Source of the DNA: Actinophytocola sp963729115
GTDB taxonomy: Bacteria; Actinomycetota; Actinomycetes; Mycobacteriales; Pseudonocardiaceae
Direction of reading: 5' to 3'
DNA length: 64,000 bases
NCBI GenBank assembly: GCA_963729115.1
Contig: CAVSMR010000024.1
Coordinates: forward strand, 62,001 to 126,000
Part shown: piece by piece, positions 28,151-36,590 of the stretch
Layout: the number at the start of each line of letters is the position of its first letter
Position numbering within the stretch: position 1 is the stretch's first letter
Translations under genes and position numbers: made by a program
Notes under the pieces: model-generated
Seen by the model: only the letters and a program-made list of their open reading frames with translations
Told to the model about the DNA's origin: nothing
The model's database searches: none

Positions 28151-29959
28151 CTACTCGGCGTCCAGCCCTGCCAGGACGAGCCCCAGCCGGGCCACCCCGC
28201 CCTCGGCGATCTCGACCGGCACGCCCCAGTCCTGCTGGTGCACATGGCAGGCCGGGTACTCGATGTCCGGGTCGTCGTCGCAGGACGCGGCCATCGCCGA
28301 GACATGCAGCACGCCCTCGGTCACGCCGTCCGCGAGGAGCAGATCCCGTGCGAGATCGGTGCCCGCGCCCGCGCCGTCGGCGAGCAGCTCCGGCGGCGTC
28401 GCGCTGACCAGCAGCCGCGTGGAGGGGCCGTAGCGGGTGTCGAGCTTCTGGCCCGCCGGGGCCTGGAAGACCACATCGAGCCGCAGCGCGCCCGGGGCGA
28501 CCTCGGTGGCCGCGCGCTGGGTGCGGTGCGCCACCGACTCGACGCGGATCGCCTCCTCGGGCAGCCGCAGCCGGGTCAGCCGGTGCCGCGCCGACTCCAC
28601 CACCACGATGTCGTCGTCGACGAGCACCGCGTCGGACGGCTCGCGCAGATCCGTCGCCAGCGTCGTCACCTCGCCGCTCGCGGGGTCGAAGCGGCGCAGT
28701 GCGTGGTTGTACGTGTCCGCGATGGCGACCGAGCCGTCGGGCAGGGCGGTCACGCCCAGCGGGTGCTGGAGCAGCGCCTGGCCGGCGGCGCCGTCGCGGT
28801 GACCGAAGTCGAAGAGACCGGTGCCGACGGCCGTACGGACGGCGTATCCGTCGCCCTCCTCGGCGGGCTCCACCCAACGGACCGCGCTGGTCTCCGAGTC
28901 CGCGATCCACAGCCGGTCGCCGGCCGCCGCGAGCCCGGACGGCTGGGCGAACCACGCCTCCGCGGCCGGGCCGTCCACCAGGCCCTCGTTGGTCGTGCCG
29001 GCCGCGACCTCGACCGTGCCGGCGGCCGGGTCGTAGGTCCACAGCTGGTGCACCCCGGCCATCGCGATCCACAGCCGGTCCCGCCACCAGGCGATGTCCC
29101 ACGGCGAGGAGAGGTCCACCGCACGCGCCGGTCCGGAGGTCGGCGAGCCCTGCCACCACTGCTTGCCGGTGCCGGCCACCGTCTCCAGCACGCCGGTTTC
29201 CGGATCGAAGACGCGCACGGCGTGGTTGACGGTGTCCGCGACGGCCACCCGGCCGTCGGGCAGCAGCGCCAGGCCCTGCGGCTCGTTGAAGGAGTCCGCG
29301 GTCAGCCCGCGCTCGCCGGTACCGATGCGGCGCAGCACCTGCTCGCCGTCCGCCGCCAGCTCCACCAGCTGATGCCGGGTGGTGTCCGAGACGAGGAAGC
29401 TGCCGCCCGGCAGCCGGACCGCCTTGCCGGGAAAGCGCAGATCGGTCGCGACGGGCTCCGGCGGCACGTACGGGCCGTCACCGCGCCGCAGCGTGCCCTT
29501 CGCGCCGTGCTCGGCCTCCAGCTCCTCGACGAGCTTCTCGATGGCGTGCGCATGGCCCTCGCCGGCGTGCTGCGCGACGACATACCCCTCGGGGTCGATC
29601 ACCACGAGCGTGGGCCAGGCGCGTACCGCGTACTGCTTCCACGTGGCGAGCTCGGGATCGTCCAGGACCGGGTGCTCGACGCCGTAGCGCTCCACGGCGT
29701 CCACGACCGCCTGGTGCTCGGCCTCGTGCACAAACTTCGGGGAGTGCACACCGATGATCACGACCGTGTCGCGGTGCCGCTCCTCCAGCTCCCGCAGCTC
29801 GTCCAGGACATGCAGACAATTCACACAGCAAAAGGTCCAGAAGTCCAGGACGACAATGCGTCCTCGCAGGTCAGAGAGGGTGAGATCCTTGTTGCCGGTG
29901 TTCAGCCAGCCGCCCTTGCCGATCAGCTCGGGGGCGCGGACGCGTGCACGTGAAGCCAT
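28151..29959 (-). CDS. Thioredoxin-like/NHL-repeat protein (NHLRC2-type)
   Basis: 602 residues from ATG 29959 (MASRARVRAPELIGKG). The N-terminal third is a thioredoxin fold with WTFCCVNCLHVLDELRELEE, the redox pair being Cys45 and Cys48, and RAWPTLVVIDPEG with the cis-Pro. The remainder is a beta-propeller of NHL repeats (FNEPQGLALLPDGRVAVADT, HPLGVTALPDGSVAIADTYN and others), ending in a small beta domain. This is the layout of NHLRC2-like proteins, whose biochemical role is not settled. A longer reading to an ATG at 30094 would overlap the divergent LURP gene. The frame is intact. Only 64 bases separate it from that gene, so the promoters must overlap. Confidence 0.85.
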   Translation of the reverse strand: MASRARVRAPELIGKGGWLNTGNKDLTLSDLRGRIVVLDFWTFCCVNCLHVLDELRELEERHRDTVVIIGVHSPKFVHEAEHQAVVDAVERYGVEHPVLDDPELATWKQYAVRAWPTLVVIDPEGYVVAQHAGEGHAHAIEKLVEELEAEHGAKGTLRRGDGPYVPPEPVATDLRFPGKAVRLPGGSFLVSDTTRHQLVELAADGEQVLRRIGTGERGLTADSFNEPQGLALLPDGRVAVADTVNHAVRVFDPETGVLETVAGTGKQWWQGSPTSGPARAVDLSSPWDIAWWRDRLWIAMAGVHQLWTYDPAAGTVEVAAGTTNEGLVDGPAAEAWFAQPSGLAAAGDRLWIADSETSAVRWVEPAEEGDGYAVRTAVGTGLFDFGHRDGAAGQALLQHPLGVTALPDGSVAIADTYNHALRRFDPASGEVTTLATDLREPSDAVLVDDDIVVVESARHRLTRLRLPEEAIRVESVAHRTQRAATEVAPGALRLDVVFQAPAGQKLDTRYGPSTRLLVSATPPELLADGAGAGTDLARDLLLADGVTEGVLHVSAMAASCDDDPDIEYPACHVHQQDWGVPVEIAEGGVARLGLVLAGLDAE

Positions 29960-30023
29960 GTGCACATTCAACGTCACTCCGGTGCGTGCGCATTCCGCAG
30001 GTCCCCGCGGGAACACGTCAGCC

Positions 30024-30554
30024 ATGCAGCAATCTCCCGGGGGGCCGCCCCCGCACTCGGGCAAGTACGTGGTGCGCGACCGCATCTTCGGCATCGGCGA
30101 CGACTACTGGATCGACGACGAGCACGGGCGGCACGCCTTCCTCGTGGACGCGAAGGCGCTGCGGCTGCGGGAGACCTTCGAGCTGAAGGACACCGAGCGG
30201 CGGGTGCTGATCACCATCCGCAAGAAGATGCTCAGCCTGCGCGACACGATGACCATCGAGCGGGACGACCAGCCGCTGGCCACGATCAAGCGCAAGCGGC
30301 TCTCGCTGCTGCGCAACCACTACCGCGTCGAGCTGGTGGACGGCACCGAGCTGGATGTCAGCGGAAAGATCCTGGACCGGGAGTTCGCGGTCGAGTACGA
30401 CGGCGAACTGCTCGCGGAGATCTCGCGGCGCTGGCTGACCGTGCGCGACACCTATGCGGTCAATGTCGTACGGGACGACGCGGACCCGCCGCTGCTGATC
30501 GCCGTCGCGGTGTGTGTGATCCGGCTGGCGGAGCGGGAGCACGGGGACGACTGA
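30024..30554 (+). CDS. LURP-one-related (tubby-like C-terminal fold) protein
   Basis: 176 residues, ATG 30024 (MQQSPGGPPPHSGKYVV). Successive beta-strand motifs RDRIFGIGDDYWIDDEHGR, DAKALRLRETFELKDTERRV, IRKKMLSLRDTMTIERDDQP and KRKRLSLLRNHYRVELVDG are characteristic of the LOR/DUF567 family, which shares the tubby C-terminal barrel. No signal peptide or long helix is present, so it is probably a cytosolic or peripheral membrane protein. The molecular role in bacteria is unknown. Divergent from the NHL gene. Confidence 0.8.
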   Translation: MQQSPGGPPPHSGKYVVRDRIFGIGDDYWIDDEHGRHAFLVDAKALRLRETFELKDTERRVLITIRKKMLSLRDTMTIERDDQPLATIKRKRLSLLRNHYRVELVDGTELDVSGKILDREFAVEYDGELLAEISRRWLTVRDTYAVNVVRDDADPPLLIAVAVCVIRLAEREHGDD

Positions 30555-30705
30555 CGAGCGGCCTTCCCGGCCGCACGCCGCACCCCTCTGCGGCCCGGAA
30601 ACATCGGCCTACGATGGTCATCCGAAAGCACTGCCGGGGTGCCCGTGCGCAGCGTAACTTAACTGCACAGACAGCAGCCCGCGTACGAACCGTCCGAGGG
30701 GTCCC

Positions 30706-31530
30706 GTGACCGTCCATCCCAGCCTTCAGTCCTCCATCGATGCCTGGACTCACTCCATAGAAGCGATAACCGAGCTGGTCACTCCGCTCGTCGAAGGCGA
30801 GTGGAACAGGGCGACGGGCCTCCCAGGATGGTCCGTTCGCGATGTGGTCTCCCATGTCATCGGCCTGGAATGCGAAATGCTGGGCGACCCGCGGCCGATC
30901 CACACGCTGCCGCGCGACCTCTACCACGTACGCAGTGAGTCGGCGCGGCGCATGGAGGTGCAGGTCGACGTCCGCCGGCACCACACCGCGCCGGAGATGC
31001 TCAGCGAACTCGAATACACCGTCATCCGCCGCTCGCGGCAGCTGCGCAACGAGTCCCGCCAGCCGGACGCCGTGGTGCGCAGCCCGCTCGGCGAGGACCG
31101 TTCGCTGGAATTCGTGCTGCAACAGCGGGCGTTCGACGTCTGGGTACATGAGCAGGACCTGCGCCGGGTGCTCGGCAAGCCCGGCAATCTCGACTCCCCC
31201 GGCGCGTATGTGACGCGCGATCTGCTGGTGAAGGTGCTGCCCGGCATCGTCGCCAAGAGGGCCCAGGCGCCCGCCGACTCGGCGGTGGTCTTCGACGTCA
31301 GCGGGCCGCTGGAATTCCTGCGCACGGTCCGCCTCGACGCCGAGGGCAATGCCACGATCGACGGCAGCGTCTCGCTCGGCCCGACCGTGACGCTCGCCCT
31401 GGACTGGGACACCTTCCACCAGCTGGCCTGCGGCCGGGTCCGTCCGGCGGCCGTCGCCGAGCAGGTCAAGATCGACGGTGATCATGAGCTGGCCCAGGCG
31501 ATCCTGGACAACTTCGCCATCACGCCGTAG
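30706..31530 (+). CDS. Maleylpyruvate isomerase-family (mycothiol-dependent) DinB-fold protein
   Basis: 274 residues; GTG 30706 follows GAGGGG. The N-terminal domain is the DinB/MDMPI four-helix metal-binding fold: LPGWSVRDVVSHVIGLECEM contains the first His, and QQRAFDVWVHEQDLRRVLG the second site. The C-terminal part has a sterol-carrier-like beta pattern (FDVSGPLEFLRTVRLDAEG, LDWDTFHQLACGRV). Many actinobacterial members use mycothiol as a cofactor; the substrate is not evident. Intact frame, own promoter (a TAACTTAACT-type AT-rich stretch about 40 bases upstream), and a parS pair follows. Confidence 0.82.
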   Translation: MTVHPSLQSSIDAWTHSIEAITELVTPLVEGEWNRATGLPGWSVRDVVSHVIGLECEMLGDPRPIHTLPRDLYHVRSESARRMEVQVDVRRHHTAPEMLSELEYTVIRRSRQLRNESRQPDAVVRSPLGEDRSLEFVLQQRAFDVWVHEQDLRRVLGKPGNLDSPGAYVTRDLLVKVLPGIVAKRAQAPADSAVVFDVSGPLEFLRTVRLDAEGNATIDGSVSLGPTVTLALDWDTFHQLACGRVRPAAVAEQVKIDGDHELAQAILDNFAITP

Positions 31531-31628
31531 CGGGGAGGGCCCGGCGGTGTCCCGGCGAGACGCCACGCCACCCGATGCCCTGACCCTCGGCCGGCCGGCA
31601 CACGCGGAGTGGGCCCCGGAGTTGAGCC

Positions 31629-31642
31629 GTTTCACGTGAAAC
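31629..31642. promoter_or_regulatory. parS: parS (ParB-binding site)
   Basis: An exact GTTTCACGTGAAAC in the gap between two convergent genes, ten bases from a second, near-exact copy. Confidence 0.92.
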
Positions 31643-31652
31643 AGCCCTGTCC

Positions 31653-31666
31653 GTTCCACGTGAAAC
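31653..31666. promoter_or_regulatory. parS: parS-like site with one mismatch
   Basis: GTTCCACGTGAAAC differs from the consensus at one base. With the neighbouring exact site it forms an inverted pair that could fold into a hairpin between the convergent genes. Confidence 0.75.
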
Positions 31667-31700
31667 GGACCGGCCGCCGACCGCCCCGGCTCCCCGGGCC

Positions 31701-33056
31701 TCAGGCCGGCACGTGCACCGCCTCGACGCGGCTGACGACCAGCCGCTCGCGCTCGCGCCGTGCCGCGCGCCGACGCAGCCGCAGAATCTGAGAAACGCCG
31801 GTCGCTTCCAGGACGAAGACCGAGGCGAAGGCGATCCGGTAGTTGTCGCCGGTCGCGTCCAGCAGAACGCCGACGGCGAGCAGGGTCGTCATCGAGGCCG
31901 TGAAGCCGCCCATGTTGACGATGCCGGAGGCGGTGCCCTGGCGCTCCGGCGGGTTGGCGGGCCGCGCGAAGTCGAAGCCGATCATCGAGGCGGGGCCGCA
32001 GGCGCCCAGCACCGCGCACAGCGCGATCAGCAGCCCCATCGGCGCATGATCGGCCGGCCAGCACAGCACGATCGCCCACATCAGGGCTGTGGCGCCGACG
32101 GTGCCCAGTGCCAGCGGGGTACGGGCCGCGTGATGGCGGGCGATGATCTGGCCGTAGACCAGGCCCACCGCCATGTTGGAGAGCACCACGAGGGTGAGGA
32201 GTTCACCAGCGGTGCCACGGGACAGGCCCTGCGCCTCGACGAGGAACGGCAGGCCCCAGAGCAGCAGGAACACCATCGCGGGGAACTGGGTGGTGAAGTG
32301 CACCCACATGCCCAGCCGGGTGCCGGGCTCACGCCAGGCGTCCATGATCTGACGGCGCACGAATCCGGCGCCGGTGTGCTCGGCGGAGGCGGGCGGCGGC
32401 TCAAAGCCCTTGGGGTGGTCCTTGAGGAAGAGCAGCAGTACGACCAGCACGACGATGCCGCCGGCAGCGCTGGAGGCGAAGGTCGGAGTCCAGCCGAAGG
32501 TGTGCAGGAAGCGGGCGAGGACGAGCGTGGAGATCAGATTGCCCGCCATCCCCACCAGCGCGGCGATCTGCGCAATCATCGGGCCGCGGCGGGCCGGGAA
32601 CCACCGGGAGCCCAGCCGCAGCACGCTGATGAAGGTCATCGCGTCCCCGCAGCCGAGCAGTGCCCGCGAGCCGAGCGCCATGGCGTACGACGAGGAGAGG
32701 GCGAAGCCGAACTGGCCGACGGTGTAGAGCACCACGCCGAGGGTCAGCACCTTCTTGGGGCCGAGCCGGTCGACCATCAGGCCGACGGGGATCTGCATCC
32801 CCGCGTACACCAGCAGCTGAAGGATGGAGAACGTCGACAGGGCCGAGGCGTTGATGTGGAAGCGCTCAGCGGCGTCCAGGCCGGCGACGCCGAGGCTGGT
32901 GCGGTAGGTGATCGCCACGAAGTAGACCGCAACGCCGATGCCCCAGACGGCCATCGCCTTACGGCCGCCGGGCGGATCGGCGGGCAGCGGCCGGGCGGAG
33001 CCGCCGCCTATGCCGGAGCTGCCGGCGCTGGCGGCGCTGTCGGGACCACCGCTCAT
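31701..33056 (-). CDS. MFS transporter co-transcribed with a GntR regulator
   Basis: 451 residues with about 12 hydrophobic segments after a Gly/Ser-rich cytoplasmic leader. The first helix has YFVAITYRTSLGVAG, and the loop 2-3 motif is GLMVDRLGPKKVLT. The pattern FGWTPTFASSAAGG after helix 5 and LKDHPKGFEPPP in the central loop resemble organic-anion/sugar-acid carriers of the major facilitator superfamily. The ATG at 33056 overlaps the GntR stop codon (ATGA), so the two are translationally coupled and the regulator probably controls this carrier. Substrate unknown. The frame is intact. Confidence 0.87.
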   Translation of the reverse strand: MSGGPDSAASAGSSGIGGGSARPLPADPPGGRKAMAVWGIGVAVYFVAITYRTSLGVAGLDAAERFHINASALSTFSILQLLVYAGMQIPVGLMVDRLGPKKVLTLGVVLYTVGQFGFALSSSYAMALGSRALLGCGDAMTFISVLRLGSRWFPARRGPMIAQIAALVGMAGNLISTLVLARFLHTFGWTPTFASSAAGGIVVLVVLLLFLKDHPKGFEPPPASAEHTGAGFVRRQIMDAWREPGTRLGMWVHFTTQFPAMVFLLLWGLPFLVEAQGLSRGTAGELLTLVVLSNMAVGLVYGQIIARHHAARTPLALGTVGATALMWAIVLCWPADHAPMGLLIALCAVLGACGPASMIGFDFARPANPPERQGTASGIVNMGGFTASMTTLLAVGVLLDATGDNYRIAFASVFVLEATGVSQILRLRRRAARRERERLVVSRVEAVHVPA

Positions 33057-33736
33057 CGCACGTCCCCCTGCGCGAGGTTACGGACCCAGCTGACGTGCCG
33101 GTGCACGGCGTCGGTGGCGGCGTCCGCATCCCCTGCGCGCAGGGCTTCGAGGATCTCCGCATGCTCGGTGATGTTCTTGGCGATCCGGTCCGGGTGGGCA
33201 TGCATCACCGCGACGCCCATCCTCAACTGGCGGTCGCGCAGCTGCTCGTAGAGCCGGTCCAGGATCTGGTTGCCGGCGCTGCGCACAATGGCGGCGTGGA
33301 AGGCACGGTCGGTGACGGAGACGGCGGCCAGATCACCGGATGCGGCCTGCTCCCGCATCGTCTCCAGCAGCTCGGTCAGCTCACCGGTCAGCGCCTCGCT
33401 CACGGGCACCGCCTTGGCCGCGGCATGCTTCTCCACCAGCAGCCGGGTCTCGACGACATCGGCGATCTCCTGCGCGGAGACCGGCAGCACCAGCGCGCCC
33501 TTCTTCGGGTAGAGCTTGATCAGCCCCTCGACCTCCAGCCGCAGCAGCGCCTCACGGACCGGCGTCCGTGACACCCCCACGGCGTCGGCCAGCTCACCTT
33601 CGGTGAGCAGCATCCCGCCCTCGTAGCGGCGGTCCAGGACGGCGTCCTTGATGTGCGCATAGACCCGCTCGGCGGCGGGCGGCTGCTTGGCTGCGGGCAC
33701 TCTGGCAGGAGCGGTGGGCGTGGCGGCGGAGGGCAT
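33053..33736 (-). CDS. GntR-family (FCD) transcriptional regulator
   Basis: 227 residues from ATG 33736 (MPSAATPTAP). The winged helix is at about residues 20-85 (AHIKDAVLDRRYEGGMLLTE, LADAVGVSRTPVREALLRLE, GLIKLYPKKGALVLPV). The C-terminal FCD domain has VVETRLLVEKHAAAKA, DRAFHAAIVRSAGN and NITEHAEILEALRAGDAD, whose Asp and His residues are typical metal/effector ligands. It probably represses its own operon with the downstream MFS carrier, its stop overlapping the carrier start by four bases. The promoter looks leaderless and overlaps an inverted repeat. Confidence 0.88.
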   Translation of the reverse strand: MPSAATPTAPARVPAAKQPPAAERVYAHIKDAVLDRRYEGGMLLTEGELADAVGVSRTPVREALLRLEVEGLIKLYPKKGALVLPVSAQEIADVVETRLLVEKHAAAKAVPVSEALTGELTELLETMREQAASGDLAAVSVTDRAFHAAIVRSAGNQILDRLYEQLRDRQLRMGVAVMHAHPDRIAKNITEHAEILEALRAGDADAATDAVHRHVSWVRNLAQGDVR

Positions 33737-33749
33737 GCACACAGGATAG

Positions 33750-33762
33750 ATACAACAGGTAT
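33750..33762 (-). promoter_or_regulatory. Putative operator in the leaderless GntR promoter
   Basis: Minus strand ATAC-CTGTT-GTAT is an inverted repeat. Directly after it, TATCCT (33742-33747) can be the -10 element, ending six bases before the GntR ATG. A repressor bound here would block the promoter, which fits autoregulation. Confidence 0.45.
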
Positions 33763-33901
33763 GCACACGGCAGTCCATTCCGCGATGCGGACAACGGCGC
33801 GGGCATTTGCCCTGGTAGGGGCGCTATCGGCGGCGTCCCCACGGCTGAACGGCGGCCGGGCGGCGAGGCGAGCCCCGGCCGGCCGCCGCCCGGCCGCGTG
33901 C

Positions 33902-34774
33902 TCAGCCCGGCATCCGCCCCTGGGCGATCAACCGGTTCACGACCTGTGCGTGGGCGGGGGCACAGCGCTCACGCGCCTCCCGGCGGTCGAACCAGGCGAA
34001 CTCGGCGATCTCCCGGCCGGGGGCCGGTGCGATGTCCTGCGGCCCGCCGGTGAAGCAGGTCATATGCAGCCGCCGGCCGCCCTTGCCATGGGCGACGTCA
34101 TGGATGACAAACGCCTCCGACAGCTCCTCGGCGGGCACCACCAGGCCGAGTTCCTCGTGGAGCTCACGCGACAGCGCCTCCCGTGCGGTCTCCCCGGGCT
34201 CGTACTTGCCGCCCGGGAGGTAGAACGTGTCATTCCCCCGTGTCCGTACGCTCAGCAGCCGCCCGTCGCGCAGATGCAGCCAGCTCACCGACTTCAGCGG
34301 CGCGGCACGCTCCAGGGCGATCAGCGGATGACCGGTCTCCTCGTCCGTCCGCCGCCCCCGTTCCGTGAAGCCCAGGTGCGCGTAGAAGCGGCGGGCCCGG
34401 CCGTTGCCCTCGAAGACCTCCAGGGCCAGCGCCCCGTGCAGCGCCGCCGCATGCTCCAGCAACTCCCGGCCGGCGCCGCCCCCTTGGGCCTCCGGTGCCA
34501 CGAACAGTCCGCCGACCTCGGCCCCGGGACCACCCCCGTCGCCCGCCCCGGGGCCGCCGTGCAGCAGCCCGAGCAGCCCGATGACGCTGCCCGCACGCTC
34601 GGCGACCCAGTTCTCCGCCTGGACGAGGTACACCTCGCGGAGGACCCGGGCCCGCTCCCCCTCGCCTTCCCCGTCGATGAACGGGTGCGCCTGCCGCACG
34701 GCCCGGGACCACAGATCGGTGACCACGTCCTGGTCGGAGGCCCGATAACGCCGAATGATCATTTCGCTGCTCAT
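33902..34774 (-). CDS. GNAT acetyltransferase-Nudix hydrolase fusion
   Basis: 290 residues from ATG 34774 (MSSEMIIRRYRASDQ); ATG 34762 is an alternative. Residues 5-150 are a GNAT N-acetyltransferase (acetyl-CoA loop VAPEAQGGGAGRELL at about 92-106, then ALEVFEGNGRARRFYAHLGF). Residues about 160-285 are a Nudix hydrolase whose box (188-212) has all key residues: GGKYEPG, E195, REALSRELHEELG. One domain modifies a primary amine with acetyl-CoA; the other cleaves a nucleoside-diphosphate-linked compound. Having both in one chain suggests consecutive or paired housecleaning reactions, but no substrate is indicated. Intact frame; no operon partner. Confidence 0.85.
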   Translation of the reverse strand: MSSEMIIRRYRASDQDVVTDLWSRAVRQAHPFIDGEGEGERARVLREVYLVQAENWVAERAGSVIGLLGLLHGGPGAGDGGGPGAEVGGLFVAPEAQGGGAGRELLEHAAALHGALALEVFEGNGRARRFYAHLGFTERGRRTDEETGHPLIALERAAPLKSVSWLHLRDGRLLSVRTRGNDTFYLPGGKYEPGETAREALSRELHEELGLVVPAEELSEAFVIHDVAHGKGGRRLHMTCFTGGPQDIAPAPGREIAEFAWFDRREARERCAPAHAQVVNRLIAQGRMPG

Positions 34775-34982
34775 TTCGCCGACCGTAAACACCACGGCCG
34801 AGGGCGGCAAACCCTTTCCGCGCCGGGCCCAGGACTCTGTCGAAAGGGGGACCGCAGAGGGATGTCGGGTCCGCCTCAAGTCTGACAAGAGTCCATACCT
34901 GCCGCGTACGGCCCGGCGCGGATCCCATGGGTGAATAGAGGAAGGGAGCCGGGGAGGCTCCCACATCCAAGGGGAGTTGACC

Positions 34983-35159
34983 ATGCAGCCCAGGACGAAC
35001 GCCGGCCGCCGTACGCGGAACACCGTCGTGCTGGCATTGATCGTCGCCGGCCTGTGGGCGGGCGTCGCACTGACCCGCGGCGCCTCGCACCCCGACGATT
35101 CCGTCCCCGTCGGGCCGGTGGCACACTTCAGCCGCGCGGTGGAGCTCATCCGCGGCTGA
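34983..35159 (+). CDS. Small single-pass membrane protein
   Basis: 58 residues from ATG 34983, preceded by AAGGGGAG at good spacing. A basic N-terminus (MQPRTNAGRRTRN) is followed by one helix (TVVLALIVAGLWAGVAL) and a short, mildly acidic tail ending FSRAVELIRG. Codon use is typical of Streptomyces genes (GC-rich third positions). No family recognised. Divergent from the GNAT-Nudix gene and convergent with the VOC gene. Confidence 0.6.
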   Translation: MQPRTNAGRRTRNTVVLALIVAGLWAGVALTRGASHPDDSVPVGPVAHFSRAVELIRG

Positions 35160-35186
35160 CCGGGGCGCCGGGCGCCGCGGTGCCCG

Positions 35187-35609
35187 TTATGCCTTCCGCG
35201 GCTCACCGCGATAGGTGCCGAACGCCCAGCGGTTGCCCTCGGGATCGCGGGCGCCGAAGTCCCGCGAACCGTATGCGGTGTCGGTCAGCTCATCGGTGAT
35301 CTCCGCGCCGGCCGCTCTGGCACGGGCACACAGTTCGTCGGGGTGGTCGGTGACGACATAGGCCCCGAACGCCCCCGGCCGCAGCGGCCAGCGGTCCTCG
35401 TCCCCGTCCTTGACGGAGCCGAGCATGATCCCGCCGCCTTCCGGCCAGGCGAGCTGGGCGTTGTCGACCCGCTCGCCCTCCCCGTAGACCACGGTCTCCT
35501 CGAAGCCGAACGCGTCGACCAGGAAACGGATCAGCGCACGGGCGTCGCGGGCCCGCAGCGTCGGCCATACCTGGGGTGCGGGGGCGGTGTCGGACAGGTT
35601 CTCGGGCAT
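35187..35609 (-). CDS. VOC-family (glyoxalase/bleomycin-resistance fold) protein
   Basis: 140 residues; ATG 35609 with AGGAGG upstream. The paired beta-alpha-beta modules are clear: WPTLRARDARALIRFLVDAF, GFEETVVYGEG, DNAQLAWPEGGGIMLGSV, then GAYVVTDHPDELCARARAAG, and the final metal/substrate strand FGARDPEGNRWAFGTY. Members bind metals or sequester antibiotics; no specific substrate can be named. It lies 51 bases after the AraC regulator in the same direction, so it is probably in its operon. Confidence 0.83.
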   Translation of the reverse strand: MPENLSDTAPAPQVWPTLRARDARALIRFLVDAFGFEETVVYGEGERVDNAQLAWPEGGGIMLGSVKDGDEDRWPLRPGAFGAYVVTDHPDELCARARAAGAEITDELTDTAYGSRDFGARDPEGNRWAFGTYRGEPRKA

Positions 35610-35660
35610 GGTGGCCGGACCTCCTAGGTCGGACAGGCGACCCCTGGTGAGCCGCTGACC

Positions 35661-36518
35661 TCAGCATTCCTCGATGGCACCCGCGGGAGCTTGGACGTTT
35701 CGGAACTCCTCGGCGAGCCATTGGCTGGGCGGGCAGCCGGCCAGCGAGCGGAACTCCCGGGCGAGATGGGCCTGGTCGAAGTAGCCGCAGCGCACGGCCA
35801 GATCGGCCAGCAGCGGCGGGGTGTCCGAACGGGCCGCGTCACCGAGCAGCCTGCGGGCCCGGTCGAAGCGGATGACCCGCGCGGCGGTCTTGGGCGTCAG
35901 GCCGGTTTCCTGCCGGAAACGGGCGGTCAGATGGCGGGTGCTCCAGCCGACGTCCTCGGCGAGCGTCGCCACCGGTGCGGCGCCCCGTGACCGGGCCAGC
36001 AACCGCCAGGCACGGACGACCTCCGGCACCGGACCGGCGCCGGGGCCGCGCGGTTCCTGCGACAGGCAGCGCAGCAGATAGGCGTCCAGCAGCGCGAACC
36101 GCTCCGGCCAGCTGCGGGCCGACCGCAGCCGTTCCCCGAGGTCCGTGCCCTGCTGCCCGAGCACCGCATCCGCGGGAAGGTCGATGCTTGCCAGCTCTGC
36201 GGCGGGCAGCCCCAGCAAGGCGCGGGCGCCCAGCGGGTGCAGACCGACCTGGATGCCGGACTGACGGCCCTGGTGGGTGATCAGTGCGGGGCCGGTGTGC
36301 AGACCGCCGATGAGGGTGCCGTAGGTGCCGGGGGCCTGCCCGGGGTCGGGGTGGCCGGCCAGCGTGAGCGGCTCTTCGAGAGTGAAGATCAGGGTCAGCC
36401 GTGGCGAGGGAAGCCCACGGTGCCGCCCCGGTGGGACCCCGGCCTGCCGGTATCCGGCGTACGAGCTGACGTACGGCCGGAGCGGCGGAGCGGGGCGGGC
36501 GAGCGGGTGCTCGTCCAC
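35661..36518 (-). CDS. AraC-family transcriptional regulator
   Basis: About 285 residues. The C-terminal third has two helix-turn-helix motifs (VATLAEDVGWSTRHLTARFR and LADLAVRCGYFDQAHLAREF, then RSLAGCPPSQWLAE), typical AraC/XylS DNA binding. The N-terminal part (LPSPRLTLIFTLEEP, HTGPALITHQGRQSGIQVGL) is the ligand-binding half shared with DUF6597-type regulators. The start is uncertain: the frame stays open upstream to 36584 across the parS site, but translating parS seems unlikely, so I use GTG 36518; later starts are possible. It probably controls the VOC gene downstream. Confidence 0.8.
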   Translation of the reverse strand: MDEHPLARPAPPLRPYVSSYAGYRQAGVPPGRHRGLPSPRLTLIFTLEEPLTLAGHPDPGQAPGTYGTLIGGLHTGPALITHQGRQSGIQVGLHPLGARALLGLPAAELASIDLPADAVLGQQGTDLGERLRSARSWPERFALLDAYLLRCLSQEPRGPGAGPVPEVVRAWRLLARSRGAAPVATLAEDVGWSTRHLTARFRQETGLTPKTAARVIRFDRARRLLGDAARSDTPPLLADLAVRCGYFDQAHLAREFRSLAGCPPSQWLAEEFRNVQAPAGAIEEC

Positions 36519-36543
36519 GAGGCCGGGGCGGTCCCGAGGCGCC

Positions 36544-36557
36544 GTTTCACGTGAAAC
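36544..36557. promoter_or_regulatory. parS: parS (ParB-binding site)
   Basis: An exact GTTTCACGTGAAAC between the stop of the keto-acid dehydrogenase E2 gene (36591) and the probable AraC start. ParB binding here could interfere with the AraC promoter. Confidence 0.92.
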
Positions 36558-36590
36558 ACCGCTCCGAACCGCCCGGCCCCGCATCCTGGC

